Source: CAZQIC01 sp964593555 (GTDB lineage: Bacteria > Bacteroidota > Bacteroidia > JAFLBG01). From it: a stretch of 13,217 nucleotides of DNA. The notes under the pieces were generated by a model. That model saw only the letters and a program-made list of their open reading frames with translations, was not told the DNA's origin and ran no database searches. The DNA lies in assembly GCA_964593555.1 (NCBI GenBank), contig CAZQIC010000127.1, positions 1-13,217 on the forward strand. Reading direction: 5' to 3'. The translations under genes and the position numbers were made by a program. This document shows, piece by piece, positions 1-7,283 of this stretch. Position 1 is the stretch's first letter; the number at the start of each line of letters is the position of its first letter.

Positions 1-37
1 GATACGATTTTATTAGATTGTTTTTAACATTCTATTT

Positions 38-469
38 TTAGAACTCCCCTATATTATAATCATAAAATGAATACTGCCAGGTAAGAATGAGTGAGATAAA
101 AAAGAAAAACAATCTGAAATACTTTTTTAAGCCTAAGGCCTCCCAATTAACCTTGTTTTTATTTAGATAAAAAAGCAATACTACTGTAATTAAATAATAA
201 AGGAAAACACGGAAATTAGAAAGGGCGCCAAATAATATCGAACTTGAATAATAGGGTAGTTCTTTATTAGTAAAAAAGGAAATATGCAACTTGGAAAAAA
301 TTCTCTCCAAAGAATAATCAAACCAAGAAAAATGACGCTTCAGAAACAAAAAATCAGAAAAGAAAAATTCATGCAAAAGGTCAAAAAGAAAAAAAATGAA
401 TATGAGAGATATAGTAAATACCGAAATATTTTTTAAACGCTCCCTCTTATTCAAAAAATCAAAACGCAT
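38..469 (-). CDS. Phe-rich small membrane protein of unknown function
   Basis: I do not recognise this 143-residue protein. About one residue in five is Phe (28 of 143). Three hydrophobic stretches look like membrane segments, at about residues 15-35, 85-103 and 117-134, separated by basic and aromatic loops, so an inner-membrane location is likely. It starts 3 nt after the stop of the aminotransferase gene (TAA-TTA-ATG), so it is almost certainly the last gene of the polysaccharide operon visible here and probably translated by coupling. The reading frame stops at 38-40. The remaining 37 bases show no convincing continuation in any frame, although the abrupt end after an aromatic stretch (WQYSFYDYNIGEF) leaves open that it is the N-terminal part of a longer, broken membrane protein. 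A role in glycan modification or export is only suggested by its neighbours. Confidence 0.6.
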   Translation of the reverse strand: MRFDFLNKRERLKNISVFTISLIFIFFLFDLLHEFFFSDFLFLKRHFSWFDYSLERIFSKLHISFFTNKELPYYSSSILFGALSNFRVFLYYLITVVLLFYLNKNKVNWEALGLKKYFRLFFFFISLILTWQYSFYDYNIGEF

Positions 470-472
470 TAA

Positions 473-1612
473 TTAAAAAGATTTAAGCACATTAATAATA
501 TATTCATAATCATCTTTTACCATTTTATTATGAAGCGGAATAGACATTGAATATTCGTTAGCCGCATATGCCATTGGATAAGTTGCTGATTGGATATTAA
601 AAGCCTTTGCATAAAAACCCAACATATGAACAGCATGTGTTCCCGGGCGGGTGCTGATACCTTTTTGTTGCAGGAATTCCATTAATTCATTTCGTTTCAT
701 TGGAGATTTGCTTTCATCGATGAACAATACATATGATTGCCAACCATGCTTATATCCCTTAGGAACAAAAGGTGTTTTAATCCATTTAAGAGAGGATAGT
801 TCATTGGTGTAAAAATCAGCCCAATGCTGACGCTCATCAATAAACTTATCCAGTTTTTTTAACTGCACAACTCCCACGGCACCCTGAATATCCGTCATCC
901 TGTAGTTATAACCAACCATATCAAATTCCGGAAGAATATAGGGCTTTGGCCCTTTATGTCTTTGCTCTTCCGATATAGAAGCGCCGTGATTACGTAACAT
1001 ATTTATTTTTTCTGCTAAAGAGTCGTCGTTTGTCGTAAGCATACCTCCTTCTCCGGTGGTAATAGATTTACGTGGGTGAAAAGAAAAACAACCAATATCT
1101 CCCAGGCTACCCGCAGGTCTGTCTTCGATCCCAGCCCCGGCAGCACAAGCTCCGTCTTCTACAATTTTTAAACCAGGTGCAATTTTTTTTATCTCGTCAA
1201 TATTCGCACATAATCCAAAGAGATGAACAGGAATAATAGCTTTTGTTTTAGAAGTTATCTTTTGCACTATTTGATTGACATCTATGTTAAAAGTTCTTAT
1301 ATCTATATCAACAAAAACAGGTGTAGCCCCACAATACATAATAGCATTGGCAGTAGAAACCCATGTAAAAGCGGGCACCAATACTTCATCGCCATGTTTT
1401 ACGCCTAATGCAACGAGCGCAAGATGAAGAGCAGTAGTACAATTAGAAACGGCATATGCATATTTAACCTTATGTCGTTCTGCAAAAAGTTTTTCAAATT
1501 CAGCAACTTTAGGTCCCTGAGTAATCCATCCTGAAAAAATCGGATCTTTTGTTGCCTCCCATTCTTCCTGTCCCATGGAGGGCAATGAAATTGGAATATT
1601 TTTTTTTTCCAT
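473..1612 (-). CDS. DegT/DnrJ/EryC1/StrS-family PLP-dependent sugar aminotransferase
   Basis: This 379-residue protein has the full length and the motifs of the sugar-nucleotide aminotransferase family, which transfers an amino group (usually from glutamate) onto a keto-sugar nucleotide in the cytoplasm. The PLP-binding lysine is K182 in SFHPRKSITTGEGGM. The pyridine-nitrogen aspartate is D153 in VEDGACAAGA, where Cys stands at the place often held by Gln or His. The GYNYRMTDIQGA block (residues 234-245) matches the conserved active-site segment around N236 and R238. Its start ATG overlaps the stop of the epimerase gene by one base (TAATG), so the two are probably translationally coupled and may act in sequence: a dehydratase/epimerase makes a keto sugar and this enzyme aminates it. 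A ten-A run immediately follows the start codon. The exact sugar (for example a perosamine-type or a 3-amino sugar) cannot be read from sequence. P. gingivalis PorR belongs to the same superfamily. Confidence 0.95.
   Translation of the reverse strand: MEKKNIPISLPSMGQEEWEATKDPIFSGWITQGPKVAEFEKLFAERHKVKYAYAVSNCTTALHLALVALGVKHGDEVLVPAFTWVSTANAIMYCGATPVFVDIDIRTFNIDVNQIVQKITSKTKAIIPVHLFGLCANIDEIKKIAPGLKIVEDGACAAGAGIEDRPAGSLGDIGCFSFHPRKSITTGEGGMLTTNDDSLAEKINMLRNHGASISEEQRHKGPKPYILPEFDMVGYNYRMTDIQGAVGVVQLKKLDKFIDERQHWADFYTNELSSLKWIKTPFVPKGYKHGWQSYVLFIDESKSPMKRNELMEFLQQKGISTRPGTHAVHMLGFYAKAFNIQSATYPMAYAANEYSMSIPLHNKMVKDDYEYIINVLKSF
1599..1608 (-). repeat. A10 homopolymer at codons 2-5 of the aminotransferase gene
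   Basis: Ten consecutive A on the coding strand (T on the plus strand) span codons 2 to 5 (GAA AAA AAA AAT) directly after the ATG. It is in frame as read here. A run of this length can slip during replication or transcription, and a one-base change would stop the protein near its start. It may instead simply keep the initiation region unstructured, since A-rich early codons favour initiation in Bacteroidota. Confidence 0.7.
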
Positions 1613-2592
1613 TAAATAGAAATTTTGAATTTAGAATTCCTCCAGTCAATCAGCTTCTGCAAACCATTATCAAGATTATATTTGAACTCAAAACCAATTT
1701 CTTCATTAGCTTTTTGAACAGAACCAATTCGGTTTTGCACAAGTGCTCTTGCGTCATCTGCATTATAGGGCTTGTAGTTAACTTTTAAATTTGACTTCTT
1801 AAGACGAAGAATAGTATCGCACAACTGTTTGATTGTTGTTTGAACTTCTGTACCAACATTATAATAACCGAAATTTATATTTGATTGCAACGCCGCCACA
1901 TTACATCTGGCTACATCCTCAACATAAATAAAATCATACGCCTGGGATCCGTCTCCATTTATTGTAGGTGCTTCATTTGCATCAATCTTATTTAGCATAA
2001 TAGGTACAACACCGCTGTAAACCGCGTGTTGATCTTGCCCGGGGCCATATACATTCATGTATCTTAATCCGATAACCGATAACCCATAACGATCATTATA
2101 TGCTGTACACATTGCTTCGCCGGAGATTTTTGTAGCTCCATAAAAATTTTTGTTATTAAAAGGATGCTCCTCTGTCATTGGAACCTCAACAGCATCGCCG
2201 TATACAGATGCTGAAGAAGAATAAATAAGTTTTTTTACATTGTTTTTTACGCAAGCCTCCAATACATTAAAAGTTCCGGCAATATTTACATCAAATGCTG
2301 TTCTCGGATAATCCTTACAATGAAGCAGCCACATTGCTGCCAGATGAAATACACAATCAACTCCTTTCATCGCATCATTTAAAATGTCGATCTCACGAAC
2401 ATCGCCTCCTGTTGGATGAATTGAGCAACGAGGGTCTTTTAATGATTCCGCGATGTTCTCCATTTTTCCCCTCGCAAAATTGTCATAAATAATAACCTGG
2501 CCTACTTCATGTTTCAACAATTCAGCAATGACAAATCCACCTATAAAACCAGCTCCACCTATGACTAAAATTTTTGATCCTTTAATATCCAT
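1612..2592 (-). CDS. NAD-dependent sugar-nucleotide epimerase/dehydratase (extended SDR)
   Basis: This 326-residue protein is an extended short-chain dehydrogenase/reductase of the GalE/RmlB-like group, acting on nucleotide-linked sugars in the cytoplasm. The Rossmann glycine motif GGAGFIG is at residues 12-18. D37 in IIYDNFARG is the usual acidic residue for NAD ribose. The catalytic set is the Ser cluster at 125-127 (YSSSASVYG), Y151 and K155 (YGATK). RYMNVYGPGQD (177-187) and GDGSQAYDFIYVEDVA (213-228) are the substrate-side motifs; the common RDF is YDF here. It starts at a one-base TAATG overlap with the ABC ATPase gene and ends in another with the aminotransferase gene. Epimerase versus 4,6-dehydratase cannot be settled by eye. 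The neighbouring aminotransferase favours a route to an amino sugar for the exported glycan. Confidence 0.93.
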   Translation of the reverse strand: MDIKGSKILVIGGAGFIGGFVIAELLKHEVGQVIIYDNFARGKMENIAESLKDPRCSIHPTGGDVREIDILNDAMKGVDCVFHLAAMWLLHCKDYPRTAFDVNIAGTFNVLEACVKNNVKKLIYSSSASVYGDAVEVPMTEEHPFNNKNFYGATKISGEAMCTAYNDRYGLSVIGLRYMNVYGPGQDQHAVYSGVVPIMLNKIDANEAPTINGDGSQAYDFIYVEDVARCNVAALQSNINFGYYNVGTEVQTTIKQLCDTILRLKKSNLKVNYKPYNADDARALVQNRIGSVQKANEEIGFEFKYNLDNGLQKLIDWRNSKFKISI

Positions 2593-3893
2593 TATTTAAT
2601 TTTTTTATATAACGATCTTGTATTCACTAAGCCAATTGGTCTTACCCAGGGATATATTTCCTTTTCAAGTCCAAAATTCTCAATCTTAACATTCCCAAAA
2701 TTCAGTATGCCATCAAATGGATACCCGGCTTTATCCAGAACAGAAATACCAACGGAATAATTGGAGGGCAAAAGGTCCTGATCAATTTCGATCTCAAAAA
2801 CATTTGCACCTTTTTTTATTTCATTATCATTATTCCCATTAAACTTATCCCGGCTCGAAGAGTATGTTATACGCCCAACTGTTTCATCCATAAAGGAAAA
2901 AATAATTGAAGCGCCATAAATATCTTCCTTTGAATGGATCACCACTTTAGCTTTTACTCTTTCGTGCATCCTAAAATTTGAAAGCTCTTCGTTATTGAAA
3001 TTAAATAAATTAATAGAGTGTATTTGCAGTATTCCCTTATTATATTGGTTGCGGGGATAGTTATCCGGAATCACACCAAAGGCTTCTTTATCAAACTCTC
3101 CTTTTAAATAATACCTTATTACATCTTCTGTTTTTCCCGTCATTTTTACTGTTCCATTTTCCATTAACACCGCCGAAGTACAGAGATTGTTTATTGCTGC
3201 CATGTTGTGACTAACAAATATTACAGTCCTTCCTTCCGAAGAGCTTACCGCCTGCATTTTGCCTATCGCCTTTTTTTGAAAATCCGCATCGCCAACTGCC
3301 AGCACTTCATCCACTATGAGTATTTCCGGTTCCAAATGAGCGGCAACTGCAAATGCAAGTCTGACATACATTCCGCTCGAATACCGTTTTACAGGAGTAT
3401 CTAAGTATCGGCCTATTCCAGAAAAATCTATTATTTCATCGAACTTACTTTTTATCTCCTGCTTTTTCATCCCCAATATAGCGCCATTCAAAAAAATATT
3501 TTCCCGACCAGTCAATTCAGGATGAAATCCGGTACCCACCTCCAACAAACTCGCAATACGTCCCTTAACTTTTATACTGCCTGTGGTTGGTTCTGTTACT
3601 TTCGAAAGTAATTTAAGAAGTGTTGATTTGCCTGCACCATTCTTTCCGATAATACCCAATACTTCACCTCTCTTAACACTTAAATTAATATCCTTTAGTG
3701 CCCATACATATTCACTCGTAGATGTAGAAAAACGATTGTTCTCATCTCCAATTTTAAGGAACGGATCCTCTTTGCCCCTTAATTTAGCAAGCCATCTTTG
3801 AAAATCATCTTTGATCGTAGCTGTACCTACAATACCAAGACGGTACTGCTTGGAAATATTTTCTATTTTAATTATAGTATCTGCTGTATTCAT
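2592..3893 (-). CDS. wzt: Wzt-like polysaccharide ABC transporter ATPase with C-terminal extension
   Basis: This 433-residue protein powers export of a lipid-linked glycan across the inner membrane together with the permease encoded just upstream. The nucleotide-binding domain covers about residues 6-265: Walker A GKNGAGKST (83-91), the family variant of the ABC signature YSSGM (171-175), Walker B ILIVDE (191-196) and the switch histidine H229 in FVSHN. The stretch EVGTGFHPELTGRENIFLNG (118-137) is typical of the teichoic acid/O-antigen/capsule (TagH/KpsT/Wzt) subfamily. Residues of about 270-433 form a beta-rich extension absent from short KpsT-type ATPases. In O-antigen Wzt this extension binds the non-reducing end of the glycan, and I infer the same kind of role here. 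The gene is joined by one-base TAATG overlaps to both the permease gene before it and the epimerase gene after it. The substrate is unknown. Confidence 0.93.
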   Translation of the reverse strand: MNTADTIIKIENISKQYRLGIVGTATIKDDFQRWLAKLRGKEDPFLKIGDENNRFSTSTSEYVWALKDINLSVKRGEVLGIIGKNGAGKSTLLKLLSKVTEPTTGSIKVKGRIASLLEVGTGFHPELTGRENIFLNGAILGMKKQEIKSKFDEIIDFSGIGRYLDTPVKRYSSGMYVRLAFAVAAHLEPEILIVDEVLAVGDADFQKKAIGKMQAVSSSEGRTVIFVSHNMAAINNLCTSAVLMENGTVKMTGKTEDVIRYYLKGEFDKEAFGVIPDNYPRNQYNKGILQIHSINLFNFNNEELSNFRMHERVKAKVVIHSKEDIYGASIIFSFMDETVGRITYSSSRDKFNGNNDNEIKKGANVFEIEIDQDLLPSNYSVGISVLDKAGYPFDGILNFGNVKIENFGLEKEIYPWVRPIGLVNTRSLYKKIK

Positions 3894-4762
3894 TACACAT
3901 TGTCCATAAAACGCCTCTCAACCCTTCCAAACATTAATAATGCAAAAAGCAATAACAAGATCATGAATATAAAACAATACGCCAGATATAAAATATTAAC
4001 AGAACCTGTACCAATGAAAGCGCATTTGAACGCTTCAACTACATGTGTCATTGGATTGAATTTAGCCGCTATTGCAAAATTTCCTTTTAGCATTGATAAT
4101 GGATACACAATTGGAGTTGCATACATCAGAAGCTGAACACCAAAGGCAATAAGATTCTGAAAGTCCCTGTACTTGGTTGTTATAGATGAGATTAAAATAC
4201 CAAATCCAAGCCCCATTCCTGCCATAAGAATGATCAAAAAAGGAACAATGCAAACCCAAATTGTTGGATAAAATACACCTTTCACTAACCAAAAATAAAG
4301 TATGAACGCTATTAAAAGGACGAGCTGAAAACCGAACTTAATAAGATTAGAAATAATAATTGATAACGGAACAATAAGCCTGGGAAAATATACTTTACCA
4401 AAAATGCGGGAATTTGAAATAAATGTACTTGCCGTTTTATTCAAACAATCTGCAAAATAAGTCCATGCCGTTAAACCTGAAAGATAAAACAAAATTTTAG
4501 GCACATCCTCTGTCTGGATCTTTGCAACCCTCCCAAAAATCAAAGAAAAAACAATTGCTGTTAAAACAGGTTGAATCAACAGCCAAAGGGGGCCGAGAAC
4601 AGTTTGTTTATAAAGTGAAATAAAATCTCTTCTTACAAAAAGAAAAAGCAAATCTTTGTATGCCAAAATTTCCTTCAGTTGAAAATTCCACCATCGTGAC
4701 TTAGCGGCAATTACAACATCCCAATTTTCTTCTTCAACAACCGGAGTATTGGATTGAGTCAT
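3893..4762 (-). CDS. wzm: ABC-2 type polysaccharide export permease (Wzm-like)
   Basis: This 289-residue integral membrane protein is the pore subunit that partners the Wzt-like ATPase. About six membrane segments are visible, near residues 58-77, 90-108, 132-158, 168-192, 204-222 and 255-278, as usual for the ABC-2/TagG/KpsM/Wzm family. The sequence TVLGPLWLLIQPVL (54-67) after the amphipathic RRDFISLYK stretch is the family hallmark at the first membrane segment, and the loop KYRDFQNL (197-204) is the typical coupling region. It begins 5 nt after the stop of the tyrosine-kinase gene and its stop overlaps the start of the ATPase gene (TAATG), which suits equal production of the two transporter subunits. 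It could export O-antigen, A-LPS-like glycan or capsule; sequence does not decide. Confidence 0.93.
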   Translation of the reverse strand: MTQSNTPVVEEENWDVVIAAKSRWWNFQLKEILAYKDLLFLFVRRDFISLYKQTVLGPLWLLIQPVLTAIVFSLIFGRVAKIQTEDVPKILFYLSGLTAWTYFADCLNKTASTFISNSRIFGKVYFPRLIVPLSIIISNLIKFGFQLVLLIAFILYFWLVKGVFYPTIWVCIVPFLIILMAGMGLGFGILISSITTKYRDFQNLIAFGVQLLMYATPIVYPLSMLKGNFAIAAKFNPMTHVVEAFKCAFIGTGSVNILYLAYCFIFMILLLLFALLMFGRVERRFMDNV

Positions 4763-4767
4763 ATTTA

Positions 4768-7131
4768 TCAGGAATCTTTCTTAGAAGAATAACCATAACC
4801 GTAGCCATAGCCGTAACCATAGCCATAGCCATATCTATTGTAATAATACCTGGAACGTTTTTGTTTAACTCCATTCAGCAACAATCCAATATTCATACCA
4901 TTACTCTTCCTAATCGTTTCTTCAACGCTTTTCACAAAAGTCTTTGTAGCAAATTTAGTATTCATTACAAAAAGTATCGCATCAACGTATTTCATTAGGA
5001 TCATTGCATCCGAAATAAGACCCAAAGGAGCAGTGTCAACAATTATATAATCATAATGTTCACGGCCATACTCGAATATTTTTTGCATGTTAGCACTTAA
5101 TATGAGTTCCGAGGCATTCGGAGGCGTAGGACCCGATAAAACAACATCCATATTCTCTATACTTGTCTTCATTACAGTATCTTTCACCTCCGACCTTCCA
5201 ATGAGAATTGTACTAACACCAATATCGGATTGCATATTGAGGCCAATCTGCACCCTTGGTTTATGAAGATCCAATTCGAGTATCAACACTTTTTTACCAG
5301 CCTTTGCCAGAATAGAGGCGAGATTAATAGAGCAAAATGTTTTACCCTCCCCGGGATTATTAGAAGTGATCAATACAACTTTTGATTTGACTTCTGAAGC
5401 CATGTATTCAAGATTGGTCCTCACATTCCGGAAAGATTCTGTGACCAGCGATTTGGGATCAATGTCAACTACTATATACGACTCCTTTGCTTTGTCAGAA
5501 TAAATTATTTCACCAAAAATCGGAAGGGTTGTTATTTTTTTTAATTGTTCAACATTTTCAATTTTCAGGAACAAAATATCCTTTACAAATATGATAAGTA
5601 AAGAAATTATTAATCCAACACTCACAAAACTATAAGTTAACCTCGTTTTATCCGGCCTAACTACACCTCTCGAACGAGCAGCTTCAATAACCCGTGTCTC
5701 CGGGATGATACCTGCCTTCGCAATAACCGTATTCGCTTTTCTTTCCAAAAGAAAAACATACATCTTTTCGTTCACATTAAGTTTACGTTGAATATTTATG
5801 AGTTCCCGCTGCTTTCCAGGAATGGTTTTAATACTTGAAGTATAGCGACTAATCTCAACATCTATGTCAAGAAGTTTTTCATTAAATGCAGCGCGAAGAT
5901 TTGAAATATAAATCAGCATATTTTGTTTTAATCTATCCATTCGCAGATCTAAATCCGCAATTGCAAAATTACCTTCCCTTGAATTTGATAACGCCTGAAC
6001 CCTTATCAGCTGCATTGAGTAAAGCTCTGAGGTGCTTTTACTTAAAAAACCATCATTAGCTACTACGTATATAGATGGGGGCAAAAAAGCCGGATCCTTA
6101 TCTTCTATTATATACGTTTCAAGATCAGCTAATGTTTTCAGCTGCAAATTTATAGTTGATTTTTGTTCATCAAAACCATGAAGCTGGGTAAAATAACTTT
6201 CCTGTTCTTTTCCAAGATCAAGAATTGCTTTACTTTCTTTATAATTTTGCATTGTATCTTCAATCCCATTAAGCACTGACGTTACTTCTTCCATTTGCCT
6301 ATCAATGTACTTTAATGTATTTTCACTTATATCATATCGGGTCTGAACAGAATTTTCAATATACACTTTAGATAAAGTATCCAAAAATTGAACGGCACGT
6401 GCGGGTACAAAATCTTCAACTGTGACCTGTAAGATATTTGTATATTCTGGATTTACAACAGCAAGACCAGACTGAAATCTGCGTATAAGATTATCCTTAT
6501 TATGAACCTGTACTTTGTATTCGGTTTCTTTAGATAAAGAAATGGTTTGAGCGCTAATTTTTCCTGTGTTTTTAAATAGAAATCTATAATCAGCATCTAC
6601 AAGCTCCTTGTTAAATGTGCCTTTCTTTATCACTTCAACAGAACCTTTCATGTAACTGAGTTCAAACTCATTTAAATTCAAGACTCTGAAACGCATCATT
6701 TTCTCAAAGAGACTTTGATTTATTGCGAACACCTCAAGTGTAAATGGAGGACTACCAAACATTTCTTCCGTTTTAACTCTTCCAACCACATAATAAGAAA
6801 CACCTAAATTAAGACGTTCAACAGCTTGCTTAATTAAATCATAGGATTTTATTACCCTTGTCTCATTTGTATTATCAATATATCCTTTATAATTAAAACT
6901 AACATCAGATATTATACTATGAGCATTATACTGATCATTTGATTTAAGAAGGATTTGAGTACTTACGGCATAAACATCCGTCAATTTCCAGCAATAAGCA
7001 ACCGCCGAAAAATATGCAACAATAGGAAAAATGGCAATCAGGTACCAGTTACGAAGAAATATACGGCCATAGATCTTAAAATCGTCAAAATCAACTACCG
7101 GTGAATTGCTTCTGGACTTGGAATTATTCAC
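4768..7131 (-). CDS. Wzc-like polysaccharide co-polymerase / bacterial tyrosine autokinase
   Basis: This 787-residue inner-membrane protein joins a Wzz chain-length domain to a BY-kinase. It has TM1 at about 30-48, a long periplasmic part with coiled-coil-prone helices (about 265-470), the GKQREL and ERKANTVIAKAG elements before TM2, TM2 at about 498-518, and a cytoplasmic kinase. The kinase shows Walker A GEGKT (594-598), a Walker A' ILELDLHKP (617-625) with Glu for the first Asp and His for the usual Arg, and Walker B IIVDT with D699. The tail (760-787) holds 11 Tyr, mostly an alternating Tyr-Gly run, the expected autophosphorylation cluster. The start must be GTG at 7129-7131: an in-frame TAA lies four codons upstream (7141-7143) with no other start between, and the next Met is far inside. 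As the first operon gene it probably controls polymer length or export with the ABC transporter downstream. Confidence 0.95.
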   Translation of the reverse strand: MNNSKSRSNSPVVDFDDFKIYGRIFLRNWYLIAIFPIVAYFSAVAYCWKLTDVYAVSTQILLKSNDQYNAHSIISDVSFNYKGYIDNTNETRVIKSYDLIKQAVERLNLGVSYYVVGRVKTEEMFGSPPFTLEVFAINQSLFEKMMRFRVLNLNEFELSYMKGSVEVIKKGTFNKELVDADYRFLFKNTGKISAQTISLSKETEYKVQVHNKDNLIRRFQSGLAVVNPEYTNILQVTVEDFVPARAVQFLDTLSKVYIENSVQTRYDISENTLKYIDRQMEEVTSVLNGIEDTMQNYKESKAILDLGKEQESYFTQLHGFDEQKSTINLQLKTLADLETYIIEDKDPAFLPPSIYVVANDGFLSKSTSELYSMQLIRVQALSNSREGNFAIADLDLRMDRLKQNMLIYISNLRAAFNEKLLDIDVEISRYTSSIKTIPGKQRELINIQRKLNVNEKMYVFLLERKANTVIAKAGIIPETRVIEAARSRGVVRPDKTRLTYSFVSVGLIISLLIIFVKDILFLKIENVEQLKKITTLPIFGEIIYSDKAKESYIVVDIDPKSLVTESFRNVRTNLEYMASEVKSKVVLITSNNPGEGKTFCSINLASILAKAGKKVLILELDLHKPRVQIGLNMQSDIGVSTILIGRSEVKDTVMKTSIENMDVVLSGPTPPNASELILSANMQKIFEYGREHYDYIIVDTAPLGLISDAMILMKYVDAILFVMNTKFATKTFVKSVEETIRKSNGMNIGLLLNGVKQKRSRYYYNRYGYGYGYGYGYGYGYSSKKDS
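4789..4833 (-). repeat. Hexanucleotide repeat encoding the (Tyr-Gly)n kinase tail
   Basis: Seven and a half copies of a 6-bp unit (coding strand TAT/TAC GGC/GGT) encode residues 767-781, eight Tyr alternating with seven Gly. The third codon positions differ between copies, so the array is not a perfect microsatellite, but it is regular enough to gain or lose units in frame. It sits just before the stop codon and just upstream of the permease start. Confidence 0.9.
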
Positions 7132-7151
7132 GTAATTAGTTTATTAGGCTA

Positions 7152-7159
7152 CAAAGATA
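7152..7159 (-). promoter_or_regulatory. Candidate -7 promoter element (TATCTTTG) for the polysaccharide operon
   Basis: The minus-strand sequence TATCTTTG matches the Bacteroidota primary sigma factor -7 consensus TAnnTTTG in every fixed position. It lies about 20 nt before the GTG start of the tyrosine kinase gene, leaving a short leader. No clear TTG -33 element is seen at the usual 19-20 nt spacing (the best there is TTCA). It is the only such site before the six-gene operon, which has no later gap large enough for another promoter outside coding sequence. Confidence 0.55.
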
Positions 7160-7225
7160 CTAATTTTAAGAATTAAATTGAATTATGGAACTAACAGGAG
7201 ATATAGACCGTATAAATCCAATAAG

Positions 7226-7257
7226 TTTGTTAATCCCTGACATTTATTGTATTTTTA
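7226..7257 (+). promoter_or_regulatory. Candidate promoter (TTTG-N20-TATTTTTA) for the large surface protein gene
   Basis: A TTTG at 7226-7229 is followed after 20 nt by TATTTTTA at 7250-7257. This resembles the Bacteroidota -33/-7 arrangement, with one mismatch at the last base of TAnnTTTG. The predicted transcript would begin near 7263, about 20 nt before the ATG at 7284. The region is AT-rich, so chance matches are easy. Confidence 0.4.
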
Positions 7258-7283
7258 TAGTATAAATTTTAACTATTTTTAAG

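Noticed and set aside
1..37. Continuation of the small membrane protein by frameshift beyond its stop
   Set aside because: All three minus-strand frames meet stops quickly, or give Lys/Asn-rich sequence without hydrophobic character, so no frameshift can be supported from the few bases available.
3798..4136. 112-codon plus-strand frame across the ATPase/permease junction
   Set aside because: It lies opposite two well-supported genes, has no recognisable motif and would need an unlikely antisense gene.
4768..7131. Kinase domain considered as a ParA/MinD-type ATPase
   Set aside because: The Wzz-like N-terminal part with two membrane segments, the Walker A/A'/B order and the Tyr-rich tail fit a BY-kinase co-polymerase instead.
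7132..7283. Small RNA or riboswitch in the divergent intergenic region
   Set aside because: Only 152 bp of AT-rich DNA are present, with no strong stem-loop other than a short AT palindrome and nothing resembling a known riboswitch core.
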